NCBI GenBank assembly: GCA_015061165.1
Contig: SUXC01000007.1
Location: 55,897-119,896, forward strand
Direction of reading: 5' to 3'
Length of the DNA stretch: 64,000 bases
From: Bacteroidales bacterium
GTDB lineage: Bacteria; Bacteroidota; Bacteroidia; Bacteroidales; Paludibacteraceae
The position numbers were made by a program, and so were the translations under genes. The notes below the pieces were generated by a model, which did not search any database, was not told where the DNA came from, and saw only the letters and a list, made by a program, of their open reading frames with translations. Below, piece by piece: positions 50,894 through 61,205 of the stretch. How positions within the stretch are numbered: position 1 is the stretch's first letter; the number at the start of each line of letters is the position of its first letter.

Positions 50894-51916
50894 TTACAAC
50901 ATTACAACAATTTTACCATTGTACGAATCATACTGTTCATACATTGATATTATTTCTCGGAAAGGAATAATCTTTTCAATGATACACTTACTATTAATAT
51001 AACCAGAAGATAAATACGATAACGCTAGGCCGTGGCAATTCGCATTTAGGCATGATCCTGTTATGACAATTTCCTTTCTGAAAATATTAAAACTATCAAT
51101 AGTGTTTGAAACGGATATTTCAGGGATACCAACAAGTATAATTTCTCCACATCGGCGAACGATGCTACATGCAAGATTTAATGTGTTTTTTGAACAAACA
51201 CAATCAAAGACTGCATCTACCCAATCCATCCCGTTGATATTCATCGAAGCTATAATATCGCTATCGTAAGGAGAAACTGCACTAGTTGCACCTATAGCCA
51301 TAGCTCTTTTTTGTTTAATTTTATTTGGCTCTATAACCACGATTTTTTCTACCCTATTATTAATTAAAATCTGTAATAAAAGCGTGCCTAAAGTGCCACC
51401 TCCAATTACTACAACTTGCTTTATCCCACAAAGACCATTCCTGAGTTTATCTATCGCATGTATACAGCATCCTAATGGCTCTGCCAGCGTTGATTCTGCA
51501 AAAGACATACTATTTTCTAATATATAAATCTGTCTATAATCTACAGCACAATATTCCGCCATTCCCCCATCTTTGTTTGTCCCATAAACAATCCTTTTTT
51601 TACAAAACTGTGGCATCCCCTTCTTGCAATACTTACACTTTCCACATGATTTCAGTGGATTAACACTTACATGAGCTCCAATGTGAATTCCTGTCACATA
51701 AGAACCGACACGAACCACTACTCCAGAAAACTCATGTCCTAGTATAATAGGTAAAGACACTTTCCCCGCACCCGCTTTCCCTTTATACATATCAACATCT
51801 GTTTTACAGATTCCACATGCAATAACTTTCACTAGCACTTCATCCTTCTTTATGTGAGGAATCGGACAATCCTGCATAACCAAGTTACAATTTTTATCTA
51901 ATACTAATGATTTCAT
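50894..51916 (-). CDS. zinc-dependent alcohol dehydrogenase (MDR family)
   Basis: 340 residues. Catalytic zinc site GHEFSG with the preceding C-x-x-C region (ACGICKTDVDMY), structural zinc site CGKCKYCKKGMPQFCKK, NAD loop VVIGGGTLGTLLLQ. It oxidises or reduces an alcohol/polyol of unknown identity (sorbitol/threonine dehydrogenase branch). The gap to the U32 gene is 12 bp, and the codon use is the same AT-rich style. Confidence 0.93.
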   Translation of the reverse strand: MKSLVLDKNCNLVMQDCPIPHIKKDEVLVKVIACGICKTDVDMYKGKAGAGKVSLPIILGHEFSGVVVRVGSYVTGIHIGAHVSVNPLKSCGKCKYCKKGMPQFCKKRIVYGTNKDGGMAEYCAVDYRQIYILENSMSFAESTLAEPLGCCIHAIDKLRNGLCGIKQVVVIGGGTLGTLLLQILINNRVEKIVVIEPNKIKQKRAMAIGATSAVSPYDSDIIASMNINGMDWVDAVFDCVCSKNTLNLACSIVRRCGEIILVGIPEISVSNTIDSFNIFRKEIVITGSCLNANCHGLALSYLSSGYINSKCIIEKIIPFREIISMYEQYDSYNGKIVVML

Positions 51917-51922
51917 ATGTGT

Positions 51923-52915
51923 TTAATTCAATTGTAGTAATGATATATTACACTCAATTTCAGCGGAAGTGAATCTTTTTGATATTTCTTCGTTCCATGA
52001 ATTTAATACTTCATATTGGTTGTCAATAAGAGATTCTCGGAGAGAGGTAAAACGATGTTGGTTGTGTGGAAATTTTTTTATTTTTATTGGTACTATTCTT
52101 AAAGGTAAATAATAAGATATCAATTGCAATTTATCAAAGAAGGATGCTATCTTTTTCTTTAAATTCTTCATGTTTGGTACGGTAAGTGCAATATAAAAAT
52201 ATAAATCAAATCCTGTCCTAATATACTGTGTTGCCATGTCTAATTGTGAATCAAGTATAGACTTTTGTGAACATGTATTAAAACAAAAAGACTCATCATC
52301 AATACCTTTAAAGCAGGCGACCTTACCATAATTTTTGTAGTCTGCCATATATTGTATTTGTGAATCACTTAATTTTGTAAATAAAAAATCTGTTGATAAT
52401 ACATCATCTGACCATAAATATATCTTCTCGGAAAGATCATACTTTTCTAATTTTGACATAAATTGTAATGTCAATTCAGGTACCAATTCGGGATTACCTC
52501 CTGATAAATCTATCATTTTAACCCTAGGATATGCATCGCGGATAAACAAGTCCAACAATTCGTCAACAGAAAACCACTTTGTGTGATTGGGGTTACAGCC
52601 TCTATATTCATCAGGAAGGAAACACCACCAGCAATTCAAATTGCATTTTGATATTTGAAATACTTGAACATCAAGTTCATCGACTCTTTGCACGCCCATT
52701 TTTAAAGAAAATGGGTCAAAAGGAAGTGGATTACTTATCCAATCGGAATCTTTGTTACGTTTAAATTTTCTTATACGTCCAAAACCATCACAATTTACCC
52801 CTAATATGTTTTTATCTTCAAGAGAAGTTCCGACTTCCGAAATTAAGAACTTTTCTCCATCAAAGACCATATTGCGACAATTCTCGCTATACAATATAAA
52901 ATCATTTATTTTCAT
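51923..52915 (-). CDS. radical SAM protein
   Basis: 330 residues. The cluster motif CNLNCWWC (C-x3-C-x2-C, about residues 92-99) is followed by MIDLSGGNPELVPEL for SAM binding and a short (beta/alpha)6 barrel; the N-terminal ~80 residues precede the core. Several extra cysteines (CFNTCSQ) may help with substrate or a second cluster. Unknown reaction. Overlaps the B12-type gene upstream by 14 bp. Confidence 0.9.
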   Translation of the reverse strand: MKINDFILYSENCRNMVFDGEKFLISEVGTSLEDKNILGVNCDGFGRIRKFKRNKDSDWISNPLPFDPFSLKMGVQRVDELDVQVFQISKCNLNCWWCFLPDEYRGCNPNHTKWFSVDELLDLFIRDAYPRVKMIDLSGGNPELVPELTLQFMSKLEKYDLSEKIYLWSDDVLSTDFLFTKLSDSQIQYMADYKNYGKVACFKGIDDESFCFNTCSQKSILDSQLDMATQYIRTGFDLYFYIALTVPNMKNLKKKIASFFDKLQLISYYLPLRIVPIKIKKFPHNQHRFTSLRESLIDNQYEVLNSWNEEISKRFTSAEIECNISLLQLN

Positions 52916-54653
52916 AATAGCCTTCTATAAACATTCTCAAATCAGATCGCTTTATATTATTATAAACCAAGCTCCTTACAACACTCAAATACCTAAAATC
53001 TTCCTTAATGAAAGGGTATTGCTTAAGAGCTTCATCGTAAAATTTTGTTTTAGGTCGTGGCATAAATGTTACTAATTGCATACTCTTTATTCCATTTTTC
53101 TGGGCGATATCATGCACTTGAATAATATTATTAAAGCTCTCTCCAGGGAGTCCCGATACGAGAAAAATCTCATAATCTATGTGAGATTGATTCAATATTT
53201 CTATTTTATCAATAATTTTAGCTAGATTAATACGTTTATTACATTTCTTAAGAATATCATCATTAAAACTTTCCACTCCTATGAATAATTTTGTACAACC
53301 TGCCTGCTGCATCAATGCTAGTAAATCTTTATCAAAGCAGTCTATTCTTGTTTCGGCTTGCCACTTTACGTCAAGGCCACTAATAATCTTTTCTCTACAA
53401 AATTGAGTTGTCCACTCTCGATTTAAGGTAAAGGTTGAATCCAAAAAAAATAGTTCTTTAATACCATGGTTACTTCTTAAATCTTTTAACTGATTTATAA
53501 CTTTATTAATAGAGGAGTATTTAACTTCTGTTCCAAAATGTTTGTAACAGAAAGAACAATGAAATGGACAGCCCCGATTTAAATATATAGCAATCCAGGG
53601 GGAAACCAACTCCCCATGAGTGAAACAATAATAATTCTTTAGATTAACAAATTCTCTATGATTCGATTTTTTCAGAATCATAGTGCTTTGCTCCTCTTTA
53701 ATATCATTTATCAGCGCATCAATATTTTCATCAATTGGTCCCAGTACATAACTATCTGGATGGCATATCTTTAGAACCGCATCTAAGTTTGAATCAAAAT
53801 AAGGACCATAAGCGATTACCTTTCCAATACTATCCCTTTCCTTCAAAGAATTCACAACATACACAGCATTCTCATATTTGTAGTCAACCGGATAGTTTTG
53901 AATAATGTCATATGTACACAATGCTACAATTGCTATATCACACGAAATTTTATATAAATACAACGGCTTGGGGCGAACCCGCATATCCAAAATCGTCACA
54001 TCGTATCCTTTATCTAACAGAGCTTTGGCAGTATTTATGGCATCTATTGGAGGTTGTAAAAAGCCGTCTCTACTAAGAAAGGGGGGAATAATAATAATAA
54101 TCTGATGATCGCAGAAAGTAAAATCTTGCTTTAAAGATATTCTCTTTGCTCCAGATTGCGCTTCTTTGTAGATCTCAACTCCTTCATATTTATCGAGAAT
54201 TATTTTATTGAACGCTGTAGATTGGGGGACATCAAGTGTGCGAGAGTTTATGACATCAATAATCTGATGTGCATAAGACTCATCCTCAACCATTATCATC
54301 TTGAGTATGATGTCTGAGACTTCTCTGTACATAGACTGAAATAAAATCAATGCATTCTCTATATAAAGAATTTGGTTCTCAGAAGCGTCTAAGAAGTAAC
54401 AGTTAAGTAACAGTTTAACTATAATAAGTGATTTGTCAAGTGGTAACTTACTGAGTATCTCTCGAATAAGACGTAAAAACTCTTTTTTGTCGGCATTAGA
54501 AAATAACGGCATCGTTTCCGATAACAAAATTAATCTTTCATCTATTGAGTCCTCTTTGTAATTGTAAATATTCTCATATTTTTCCTCTAAATATGATACT
54601 CTTTCATACAATGCAGAAGAAAGAATTAAACTATTTTCTTTTGAAGCCAGCAT
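52902..54653 (-). CDS. B12-binding-domain radical SAM enzyme
   Basis: 583 residues. N-terminal helical extension (1-165), a cobalamin-binding-type Rossmann domain (about 175-310, FLQPPIDAINTAKALLDKGY, VTILDMRVRPK), then the radical SAM core with NRGCPFHCSFCYKHFG (C-x3-C-x2-C), and a late LVSGLPGESFNNIIQ segment. Such enzymes perform methylations at unreactive carbons or ring rearrangements. The cofactor histidine motif DxHxxG is not conserved in the Rossmann domain, so cobalamin binding is uncertain. Confidence 0.9.
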   Translation of the reverse strand: MLASKENSLILSSALYERVSYLEEKYENIYNYKEDSIDERLILLSETMPLFSNADKKEFLRLIREILSKLPLDKSLIIVKLLLNCYFLDASENQILYIENALILFQSMYREVSDIILKMIMVEDESYAHQIIDVINSRTLDVPQSTAFNKIILDKYEGVEIYKEAQSGAKRISLKQDFTFCDHQIIIIIPPFLSRDGFLQPPIDAINTAKALLDKGYDVTILDMRVRPKPLYLYKISCDIAIVALCTYDIIQNYPVDYKYENAVYVVNSLKERDSIGKVIAYGPYFDSNLDAVLKICHPDSYVLGPIDENIDALINDIKEEQSTMILKKSNHREFVNLKNYYCFTHGELVSPWIAIYLNRGCPFHCSFCYKHFGTEVKYSSINKVINQLKDLRSNHGIKELFFLDSTFTLNREWTTQFCREKIISGLDVKWQAETRIDCFDKDLLALMQQAGCTKLFIGVESFNDDILKKCNKRINLAKIIDKIEILNQSHIDYEIFLVSGLPGESFNNIIQVHDIAQKNGIKSMQLVTFMPRPKTKFYDEALKQYPFIKEDFRYLSVVRSLVYNNIKRSDLRMFIEGYYENK

Positions 54654-54831
54654 ACTTAAACTTTTAACTTAGAAAGTTCTTAGACAAATCTTGCTCTAAC
54701 CAGTTCTTTCATATATAATCACATGGGACCAATACAGTGTTACGATTTTGTTTCGAATAGCATTATTTGTATTCAACCTCTAGTTCATGAATATCAAGAA
54801 GACAATAATTCTTTAACAAGAGATTATTTAT

Positions 54832-55423
54832 CTAAGCTTTATTGTACAAAGTCTCAACAATAATAATTGGTTTTACATTTAATATAAAATTTAATAATCC
54901 TTTGAGACATTCATATTCAAATCCTTCTACATTAATTTTTATCAAACGCGTATCTAAAAGCAATTCAATATTATAGCTTTTTTTTCGACAGGATTTGTTC
55001 ATAAAAAACATTGTCGTCATGTATTTTTAGCGATTTTAAAGAACGAACAGTGTAACTCTGATAGTGCATTTGGGGTCATTGGTACATGCAAGAACACACT
55101 CACACATTAGCCCTTAACGTAAAACTATGCACATCCATCCGAGTATAGAAAAGGTCTGCCATAGTTTCTAAAAAAAGGTAATAAATGTGTATTGGGTTCA
55201 AATGCGTGCACATGAGCAAAAGGCTGTGTAGAAAGAAATTCGAACTCATTCCACTATTAACTCCCATATCAATTATAGTAAACCTTTCCTTCTTCATCAC
55301 ACCTACTATTAGAAATCCACCCTCTTGGTAAATGCAATTTTCTATTTCGAATCTCTTATTTTCAAAGCGATATCTTATAGAACTATTAATGTCAAGATTT
55401 TCATGCGTTGAATTTGTCTCCAT
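54832..55423 (-). pseudogene. broken FkbM-family methyltransferase
   Basis: Two pieces on the minus strand: the N-terminal part 55100-55423 has the SAM-binding start FTIIDMGVNSGMSSNFF, and the C-terminal part 54832-55020 has LIKINVEGFEYECLKGL and KPIIIVETL, the usual FkbM end. Between them the frame is lost; a third frame reads SYTVRSLKSLKIHDDNVFY, so at least two frameshifts separate the pieces. FkbM enzymes O-methylate sugars or natural products. The decay suggests that this step has been lost here. Confidence 0.75.
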
Positions 55424-55501
55424 GCTTCATAAGCTGGGAATGAGCCTAATGGACAAAATAAATCTGTTCAATCAGACTTATTCCTATTCTTGAAATATCA
55501 A

Positions 55502-57283
55502 TTAACAGCCTATGACTGCTTTTATGCGACGCACACCTGCAGAAGAACTTCCTTCTTTCAAGATTTTGAAACTTTTAAGTTCTCCTGTACGCTCTGCGTG
55601 CGGACCTCCGCAAATTTCTTTGGAATACTCTCCTATAGTATACACTTTTACACGTTCTCCATATTTATCCCCAAATACGCCAATCGCTCCATGAGCCTTT
55701 GCTTCTTCGACAGACATCTCTTCACAGATAACAGGTATATCTTTCTGTATGGCTTCATTAACTATTCTTGTTACTTCGGCAATTTCCTCTTCTGTCATTT
55801 TTCTATCAAACGAGAAATCAAATCTCAATCTTTCAGGAGTAATATTACTTCCTCTTTGATATACATCAGAACCTAAGACTTTCCGCAAGGCACCATTTAG
55901 TAAATGAGTTGCGGTATGCAATCGAGAAGTTTCTGCTGTTGTATCTGCGAGGCCTCCTTTAAATTTCTTCTCCGCTCCTGCTCTCGATTTTTCTTGGTGC
56001 TCTTCAAATTTTTTATTAAAACCATCTACATCAACTAATAATTGCTTTTCAGCAGCCAATTCTTGCGTAAGTTCGAGCGGGAAGCCAAAAGTATCATAAA
56101 GGTGAAATACTATATCTCCACTAACCACATTTCCGGGTGTTAACTTTTCCAATACTCTGGATGCAACTTTCATCCCATTTTCTATTGTCTTACCAAATGT
56201 GGTTTCCTCTTTCTCTATTTGCGCATAAATGAATTCCTTATTTCTATCAAGTTCATCATATATGTCAGAATAGTTCTCTACTATAACTCTTGCAATCTGG
56301 GACATTGTGCCATTTGGGGCGTTCAATTTCCTCAAATATCTCATAGTTCTCCGAAGAATCCTTCGCAATACGTATCCTTGGTCAACATTTGATGGAGTAA
56401 CAGCCTTGTCATCCCCTAGAACAAATGTGGCCGCTCTCATATGATCCGCAATTACTCTAAACGCAAAAGTGGTTTCTTCATCTGCTCCATCGTATTCTAC
56501 TCCCGTCACTTCGGCAATTTTGTGAATAATCGGCCGAAATAATTCTGTGTCGTAGACGCTCTTTTGATTATTTATAATTGCTAGTACTCTTTCAAGGCCA
56601 AGACCAGTATCAACATTATGAATAGGCATCTTAATATATTGACCGTCTCTGGTCTTATTATACTCCATAAACACATTGTTCCAAATCTCGACGTACTTTC
56701 CACAATTGCATGAAGGACCGCATTCTGGACAACATTTGGGTTTTCCCGTATCAAAAAATATTTCTGTATCCGGACCACATGGACCTGTTTCGCCTGCAGG
56801 TCCCCACCAATTTTCCTTTCGGGTATAATAGAATATATGGTCTTCTGGATAGCCCAAACTGCGCCATATATCGTGAGTCTCCATGTCTCTCGGAACTAGT
56901 TCATCACCGCCAAAGACAGAAACAGATAATTTTTCTTGTGGAATATTTAAAACTTTTGTCAAAAATTCATGACTCATGGAGATAGATTCTTTCTTGAAAT
57001 AATCATTCAATGACCAATTCCCCATCATCTCAAAAAAAGTCAAATGTGATGCATCGCCAACTTCGTCGATGTCTCCAGTTCTTAAACATTTTTGAAAATC
57101 TGTAAGGCGCTTCCCCGCCGGATGCTTTTCTCCGAGCAAATACGGTACAAGTGGGTGCATACCTGCAGTAGTAAACAAAACGCTTGGGTCATTCTCTGGA
57201 ATGAGAGAAGAAGAATAAATCTCTTTGTGACCATGCTGTACAAAAAAATCAATGTACAACCGACGTAACTCTCTTGATTTCAT
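55502..57283 (-). CDS. short alanyl-tRNA synthetase paralogue lacking the C-Ala domain
   Basis: 593 residues, against about 870 for normal AlaRS. Class II catalytic domain ([51 protein letters not shown]), tRNA-binding helices and the editing domain with its zinc site HTATHLL and [10 protein letters not shown] all present; the C-Ala dimer/tRNA elbow domain is missing. The insertion [20 protein letters not shown] is unlike typical bacterial AlaRS and recalls the short enzymes of Patescibacteria. Inside a biosynthetic string it could supply Ala-tRNA (or an activated analogue) to the pathway, or give self-resistance. Confidence 0.9.
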   Translation of the reverse strand: MKSRELRRLYIDFFVQHGHKEIYSSSLIPENDPSVLFTTAGMHPLVPYLLGEKHPAGKRLTDFQKCLRTGDIDEVGDASHLTFFEMMGNWSLNDYFKKESISMSHEFLTKVLNIPQEKLSVSVFGGDELVPRDMETHDIWRSLGYPEDHIFYYTRKENWWGPAGETGPCGPDTEIFFDTGKPKCCPECGPSCNCGKYVEIWNNVFMEYNKTRDGQYIKMPIHNVDTGLGLERVLAIINNQKSVYDTELFRPIIHKIAEVTGVEYDGADEETTFAFRVIADHMRAATFVLGDDKAVTPSNVDQGYVLRRILRRTMRYLRKLNAPNGTMSQIARVIVENYSDIYDELDRNKEFIYAQIEKEETTFGKTIENGMKVASRVLEKLTPGNVVSGDIVFHLYDTFGFPLELTQELAAEKQLLVDVDGFNKKFEEHQEKSRAGAEKKFKGGLADTTAETSRLHTATHLLNGALRKVLGSDVYQRGSNITPERLRFDFSFDRKMTEEEIAEVTRIVNEAIQKDIPVICEEMSVEEAKAHGAIGVFGDKYGERVKVYTIGEYSKEICGGPHAERTGELKSFKILKEGSSSAGVRRIKAVIGC

Positions 57284-57296
57284 AAGTTATATTTTT

Positions 57297-58685
57297 TTAG
57301 TTAATTGTTATGTGACTAATATTGTATAAATCTACTAGTTCATCTATAAATGTATTTTCTGCCATATCGCAAATTTTAATAGGCCTTGGCAAAGACCAAC
57401 GATGGTATTCATTCCATTTACGATGAAGAATCTTGACATTATACTTATCTGGATGTTCAAAAATATCTGACCCAGGATAAGGGACAAAAAACTTTGGGAA
57501 AGAAAAATCAAATAGTTGGTCATTTTTAAAACATGATGTCCACTTAATATTTTCACTAATAGTTTTAGAATCCTCACCGGGCAATCCTATCAAAGAATAA
57601 AATGATATTATCAACTCGGGTAATAATTCTCGAATTTTTTGAAGTGTCGTATGTAACTTATCAATACTATATACTTTATTCATGTAAGCCAACTCACGTT
57701 CCGAGAAATATTCAATGCCTATCAATATTTCAACCAAACCAAGCTGAACGAATCTTTTTAATAAGATAAGGCTTTCTTGCCTACAAATTGTCCGTGGAGA
57801 TGTGTTTATGGAAAAACAACAATTTATCTTTCTACGCTCAATAAGAGAAAGGAAATCATTTGCTAAATTATAATTAAGCAAGAAATCACTATCCGCTAAG
57901 TGAACAGAGCGAATCTTTGCTTTATTGACAATAAAATCTATTTCTTGAATTTTCGATTCTAACATGAGTGAGCATACTTTTTTTGAAAAAATTCGTTCTA
58001 CACAATAATTACACTTGTTTGGGCATCCAAAACTCACGTATGAATATAGCAATGTTTCTTTTAAAAAATGGCTTGGTATTAAGGAAAAATCTTTAGGGGA
58101 ATCAAAGTATCCATCCGCAAGATAAACAATACTATTAACTGGGATTTCACCCGCTATTGTCATTTCCTTTATTTTTAAACTACTTAATTTTGCATTATGC
58201 CCCACACAAATAAGATGGAATGGTGACGGCTCAGAATGAGTAACGAAAAAGTATGCATGTGGTCCACCAAATACAAGCAACTTGTTTGGGAATAAGGTGG
58301 ATATATGCGACGCAATGTGTGCTACACTCATATACTGTGGAGTCGTGGCCGTAAAACAAATAGTCTCGCACATTTCCGCTTTTTCTACAGCAGAATTCAA
58401 AAATGCATCATTGTTAATATAATAATCTCCATTAATATATTCGACGTCAAATCCATATTCACGAAATAAACCGCCAAGTATAAGCAGCCCATAATTGGAA
58501 ATATAATGATGGCTTACTGCATTCTGAGAATGCAAATCAGCAGAACCATTCAAACGTTTATTTATGGCTCTGTCCAAAGTCTGCGAATATACTGCAGATA
58601 AACTTTTGTCTTGTATTTTAACTACTGGAGGAGGTCCGTGGGTAATTGAGCATGGATCTACCAGCAATATTTTTTTATTAATCAT
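57297..58685 (-). CDS. B12-binding-type radical SAM enzyme (second)
   Basis: 462 residues. Rossmann-type N-terminal domain (about 55-165, ISNYGLLILGGLFREYGFDV, ETICFTATTPQYMS, NKLLVFGGPHAYFF) followed by the radical SAM core with SFGCPNKCNYCVERIF (C-x3-C-x2-C) and LIGLPGEDSKTISENI. Same architecture as the enzyme at 52902-54653 but only distantly similar. It overlaps the HemN-like gene by 8 bp and lies 13 bp from the AlaRS-like gene. Confidence 0.9.
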   Translation of the reverse strand: MINKKILLVDPCSITHGPPPVVKIQDKSLSAVYSQTLDRAINKRLNGSADLHSQNAVSHHYISNYGLLILGGLFREYGFDVEYINGDYYINNDAFLNSAVEKAEMCETICFTATTPQYMSVAHIASHISTLFPNKLLVFGGPHAYFFVTHSEPSPFHLICVGHNAKLSSLKIKEMTIAGEIPVNSIVYLADGYFDSPKDFSLIPSHFLKETLLYSYVSFGCPNKCNYCVERIFSKKVCSLMLESKIQEIDFIVNKAKIRSVHLADSDFLLNYNLANDFLSLIERRKINCCFSINTSPRTICRQESLILLKRFVQLGLVEILIGIEYFSERELAYMNKVYSIDKLHTTLQKIRELLPELIISFYSLIGLPGEDSKTISENIKWTSCFKNDQLFDFSFPKFFVPYPGSDIFEHPDKYNVKILHRKWNEYHRWSLPRPIKICDMAENTFIDELVDLYNISHITIN

Positions 58686-60027
58686 GTTCTATCACAAGGT
58701 CATAAAACGGCCTTTGGGAGCCCTCAAACATATCCAAAATATCATATTGGGGTTGACAATGTTTTAGATTATTGTCGGTTTGAAACCGGCAGCCAATATC
58801 TAGTATGTAGGTACAACCTTTGTCTGTAACATATATAGAATCGTTGTTTACCTCAATCAAATTTTCTTTTATTAGTTCGTCTATTTGTTCTTTATAAAAC
58901 TCTAAAGGTTCTATGCCCGTCAACTTTCGGAACAGATTTAAATCAATATGCCTGCATTTAGTGCCGAGAACTAAATAGCGTGAAGCCTGTTCTAGTAAGT
59001 TTATCTTCTTGCCCATTTGAATTGGTTTCTCGCCTCTAGCTATCTTTGCATAATAATTATCGATTTTGTGCTCATTGCAATAAACAAATCCATTTAATTG
59101 TCCAAATGCCCCAGGGCCAAAACTAGCACACTCAACTTGCGGGAATCCCCATCTGTCGTTGTTATACACATTTTCTCTTCCATCTTTAGCATAGTGATTT
59201 GAAGTATATTGATGGAATCCATAATTTGCTAATTGCTTATTAAACATCTCACACATCTTTTCATATTTAGAAAGACTTGCTTGTTTTGGCAATGCACCAC
59301 TAGCAACTCGTTTAAAAATTCCAAGTCTAGGGAATAGTATGAGTCCATATAATGTGATATGATCAATTTTATCACTATATTTACCTATCAAGTCTATTTC
59401 CTCTTGAATATCTGTTAATGATTGACCTGGATAACGAAACATTAAGTCAATGCTTATATTAAGATTGTATTTATTGATAAATCCAAAAAATGTATCTATC
59501 CATTCTGGTGAATACGATCTTCCCATCATCCTTAAATATTTCTCAGTAAAAGATTGTATGCCTATACTAAGTCTATTAATCGGACTATCAGCAACTCTCT
59601 TGATATAATCCTCTGTAAGGTCATGGATATTTGTTTCTAATGTGATTTCTGCGGATTGCTCAAAATTGAATTTGTCCATCAGTATTTTGAGCATTTCCTC
59701 TATTTTCTCATATGGTACCGCTGATGGAGTCCCCCCTCCAATCCAAAGGGACCTTACTGATTTATATTTAAAAAAAGGTTCAGCAGCATACATGCTTATT
59801 TCTTTAGACAAATTTTCAAAATACTCATCTAAATTTTTCTTGAGCAAAGGCATGCTATTAAATGGGCAAAATGCACATTTCCCTCGACAAAAAGGGATAT
59901 GCATATACATATCCATATGGCTTTTTGCGAAAATATCATTTCCACTTATCTGCTCAAATTCAGTAGGATACCATCTGGTTACTTGATCAATTTCTCGATG
60001 TTTCATATCTATTAATTTTTTTTGCAA
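58678..60027 (-). CDS. HemN-like radical SAM enzyme (coproporphyrinogen oxidase-type, possible class C methylase)
   Basis: 449 residues. Radical SAM motif PFCRGKCAFCPFN (C-x3-C-x2-C), SLWIGGGTPSAVP for SAM binding, LSIGIQSFTEKYLRMMGR, and a HemN_C-type C-terminal domain (about 340-440). True HemN acts in haem synthesis; relatives of this type in biosynthetic clusters are class C methylases and cyclopropanases that bind two SAM. Its location between a nucleotidyltransferase and a B12-type enzyme points to the second role. It overlaps the upstream gene by 41 bp. Confidence 0.9.
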   Translation of the reverse strand: MQKKLIDMKHREIDQVTRWYPTEFEQISGNDIFAKSHMDMYMHIPFCRGKCAFCPFNSMPLLKKNLDEYFENLSKEISMYAAEPFFKYKSVRSLWIGGGTPSAVPYEKIEEMLKILMDKFNFEQSAEITLETNIHDLTEDYIKRVADSPINRLSIGIQSFTEKYLRMMGRSYSPEWIDTFFGFINKYNLNISIDLMFRYPGQSLTDIQEEIDLIGKYSDKIDHITLYGLILFPRLGIFKRVASGALPKQASLSKYEKMCEMFNKQLANYGFHQYTSNHYAKDGRENVYNNDRWGFPQVECASFGPGAFGQLNGFVYCNEHKIDNYYAKIARGEKPIQMGKKINLLEQASRYLVLGTKCRHIDLNLFRKLTGIEPLEFYKEQIDELIKENLIEVNNDSIYVTDKGCTYILDIGCRFQTDNNLKHCQPQYDILDMFEGSQRPFYDLVIEHD

Positions 60028-60916
60028 ACAACAATAATTTCTTTAAGTAATATAAAGATTTTTCTGTATACAAATCTACATTCTCAATGTAATCAGAATA
60101 TTGTAAAAAAGGGGCAAATTCACTCTCAAAAAATGATAACTCATCCAAAAAATTTAATAGATGTTCTTGTTCTAGATAAAGACGCAAATTTTGAGTACAG
60201 TACTTTATAGAATAATTTAAAAACTCAAAACCACTTTGTAGCGTAAAGGGTGTGGTTATTTTAATTAAACTTAATTCTTCATCATTGGATTTCTTCCAAT
60301 CTAGGTATGTTATCTTTCGCTTGGAAATATGCTCAATACAATATTCTATGCCCTCCGAATCCTTAATTATACCCATTAGAGAAAGTTTCAACTTGATCTG
60401 CGATAATAAATCTTCACCATTAATCAATCTATAATTTTTTGCATATGAAAACTGATGCATAGCGGGGAGACTGTAAAAGTCTACATCTCGCATCACAAGA
60501 CAATGTAAGAGAATAGATTTCGTTCCAACTTTACTTACATGTCTAACAGGACCAACTAAACAACTATGGGTAAAAAAAACATCTGGAAACATATCTGTTA
60601 GATAAGACTGTAACAAATGTAAACCTGAATTAATATCAGCTATTAGATCCTCAGATATAACATCAACCAACAAGCGTATGTCATAATCATTATTAGTTTT
60701 TAATTTATAGTTAAGATTGCTCATTGAACCGACAACAAAGACGCTTCTAACTTTGGCATAACTACTAATTTTGGACACGAGAAATCTCATTATGCCCTTA
60801 TCTAAAACTGTAATGTCAAAACTAATATTTTCCACTTTATTCTTTATCAAAAATACTTCCTTTTTCTTTATTATATATGTAAAGTACAATTCACTTTTTC
60901 TCGATTTATAGGTCAA
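59987..60916 (-). CDS. nucleotidyltransferase-fold protein, first gene of the 48-61 kb cluster
   Basis: 309 residues. Motif VFVVGSMSNLNYKLKTNNDYDIRLLV region (key residues G-S and D-x-D, about 62-82) is the Pol beta-type nucleotidyltransferase signature (GSxxx...DxD). The rest is helical with no named domain. Members adenylylate small molecules, tRNA or proteins. It starts the gene string about 420 bases after a strong promoter. Several ATGs are possible upstream of the motif; the first gives an extension of ~25 polar residues. Confidence 0.82.
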   Translation of the reverse strand: MTYKSRKSELYFTYIIKKKEVFLIKNKVENISFDITVLDKGIMRFLVSKISSYAKVRSVFVVGSMSNLNYKLKTNNDYDIRLLVDVISEDLIADINSGLHLLQSYLTDMFPDVFFTHSCLVGPVRHVSKVGTKSILLHCLVMRDVDFYSLPAMHQFSYAKNYRLINGEDLLSQIKLKLSLMGIIKDSEGIEYCIEHISKRKITYLDWKKSNDEELSLIKITTPFTLQSGFEFLNYSIKYCTQNLRLYLEQEHLLNFLDELSFFESEFAPFLQYSDYIENVDLYTEKSLYYLKKLLLFAKKINRYETSRN

Positions 60917-61205
60917 AATACAGGCTGAGCCCCTCCTTAAGTCCGATGTACACTAGGCTTGTAAGGCATTCAAACGTTTCAGCACCAAAATTGACGTTTA
61001 AAATAGCTCTATTACGAGCAATACTTGCTACACACAAAAAAGCGGGACTGCACCATTGCTGTTCCGCCATCCGAGGTTCTAGCATGACCTTCAATCCTGA
61101 ACAAACAACACTGAAGCCCACGCCGATATGTATATACACACTCCTATACCTACAATATAGTCGTGCAACGTTGGAATACATATCCCGAGGACATCATAAT
61201 GCTGC
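60906..61205 (-). pseudogene. possible remnant of a formylglycine-generating-enzyme-like (SUMF1) gene
   Basis: A minus-strand frame in the long leader of the cluster reads SNVARLYCRYRSVYIH then GVGFSVVCSG, which recalls the C-terminal NxAxYCRxxxR...xGFRxVCS of FGE/SUMF1 proteins. The rest is not recognisable and there is no start. It could equally be chance. The remainder of the gap 60917-61456 shows only the promoter. Confidence 0.3.

Noticed and set aside
58678..60027. Housekeeping coproporphyrinogen III oxidase (hemN/hemW)
   Set aside because: The gene sits inside the biosynthetic string, overlaps a nucleotidyltransferase gene and differs in composition from housekeeping genes; the haem role is less likely than a cluster role.
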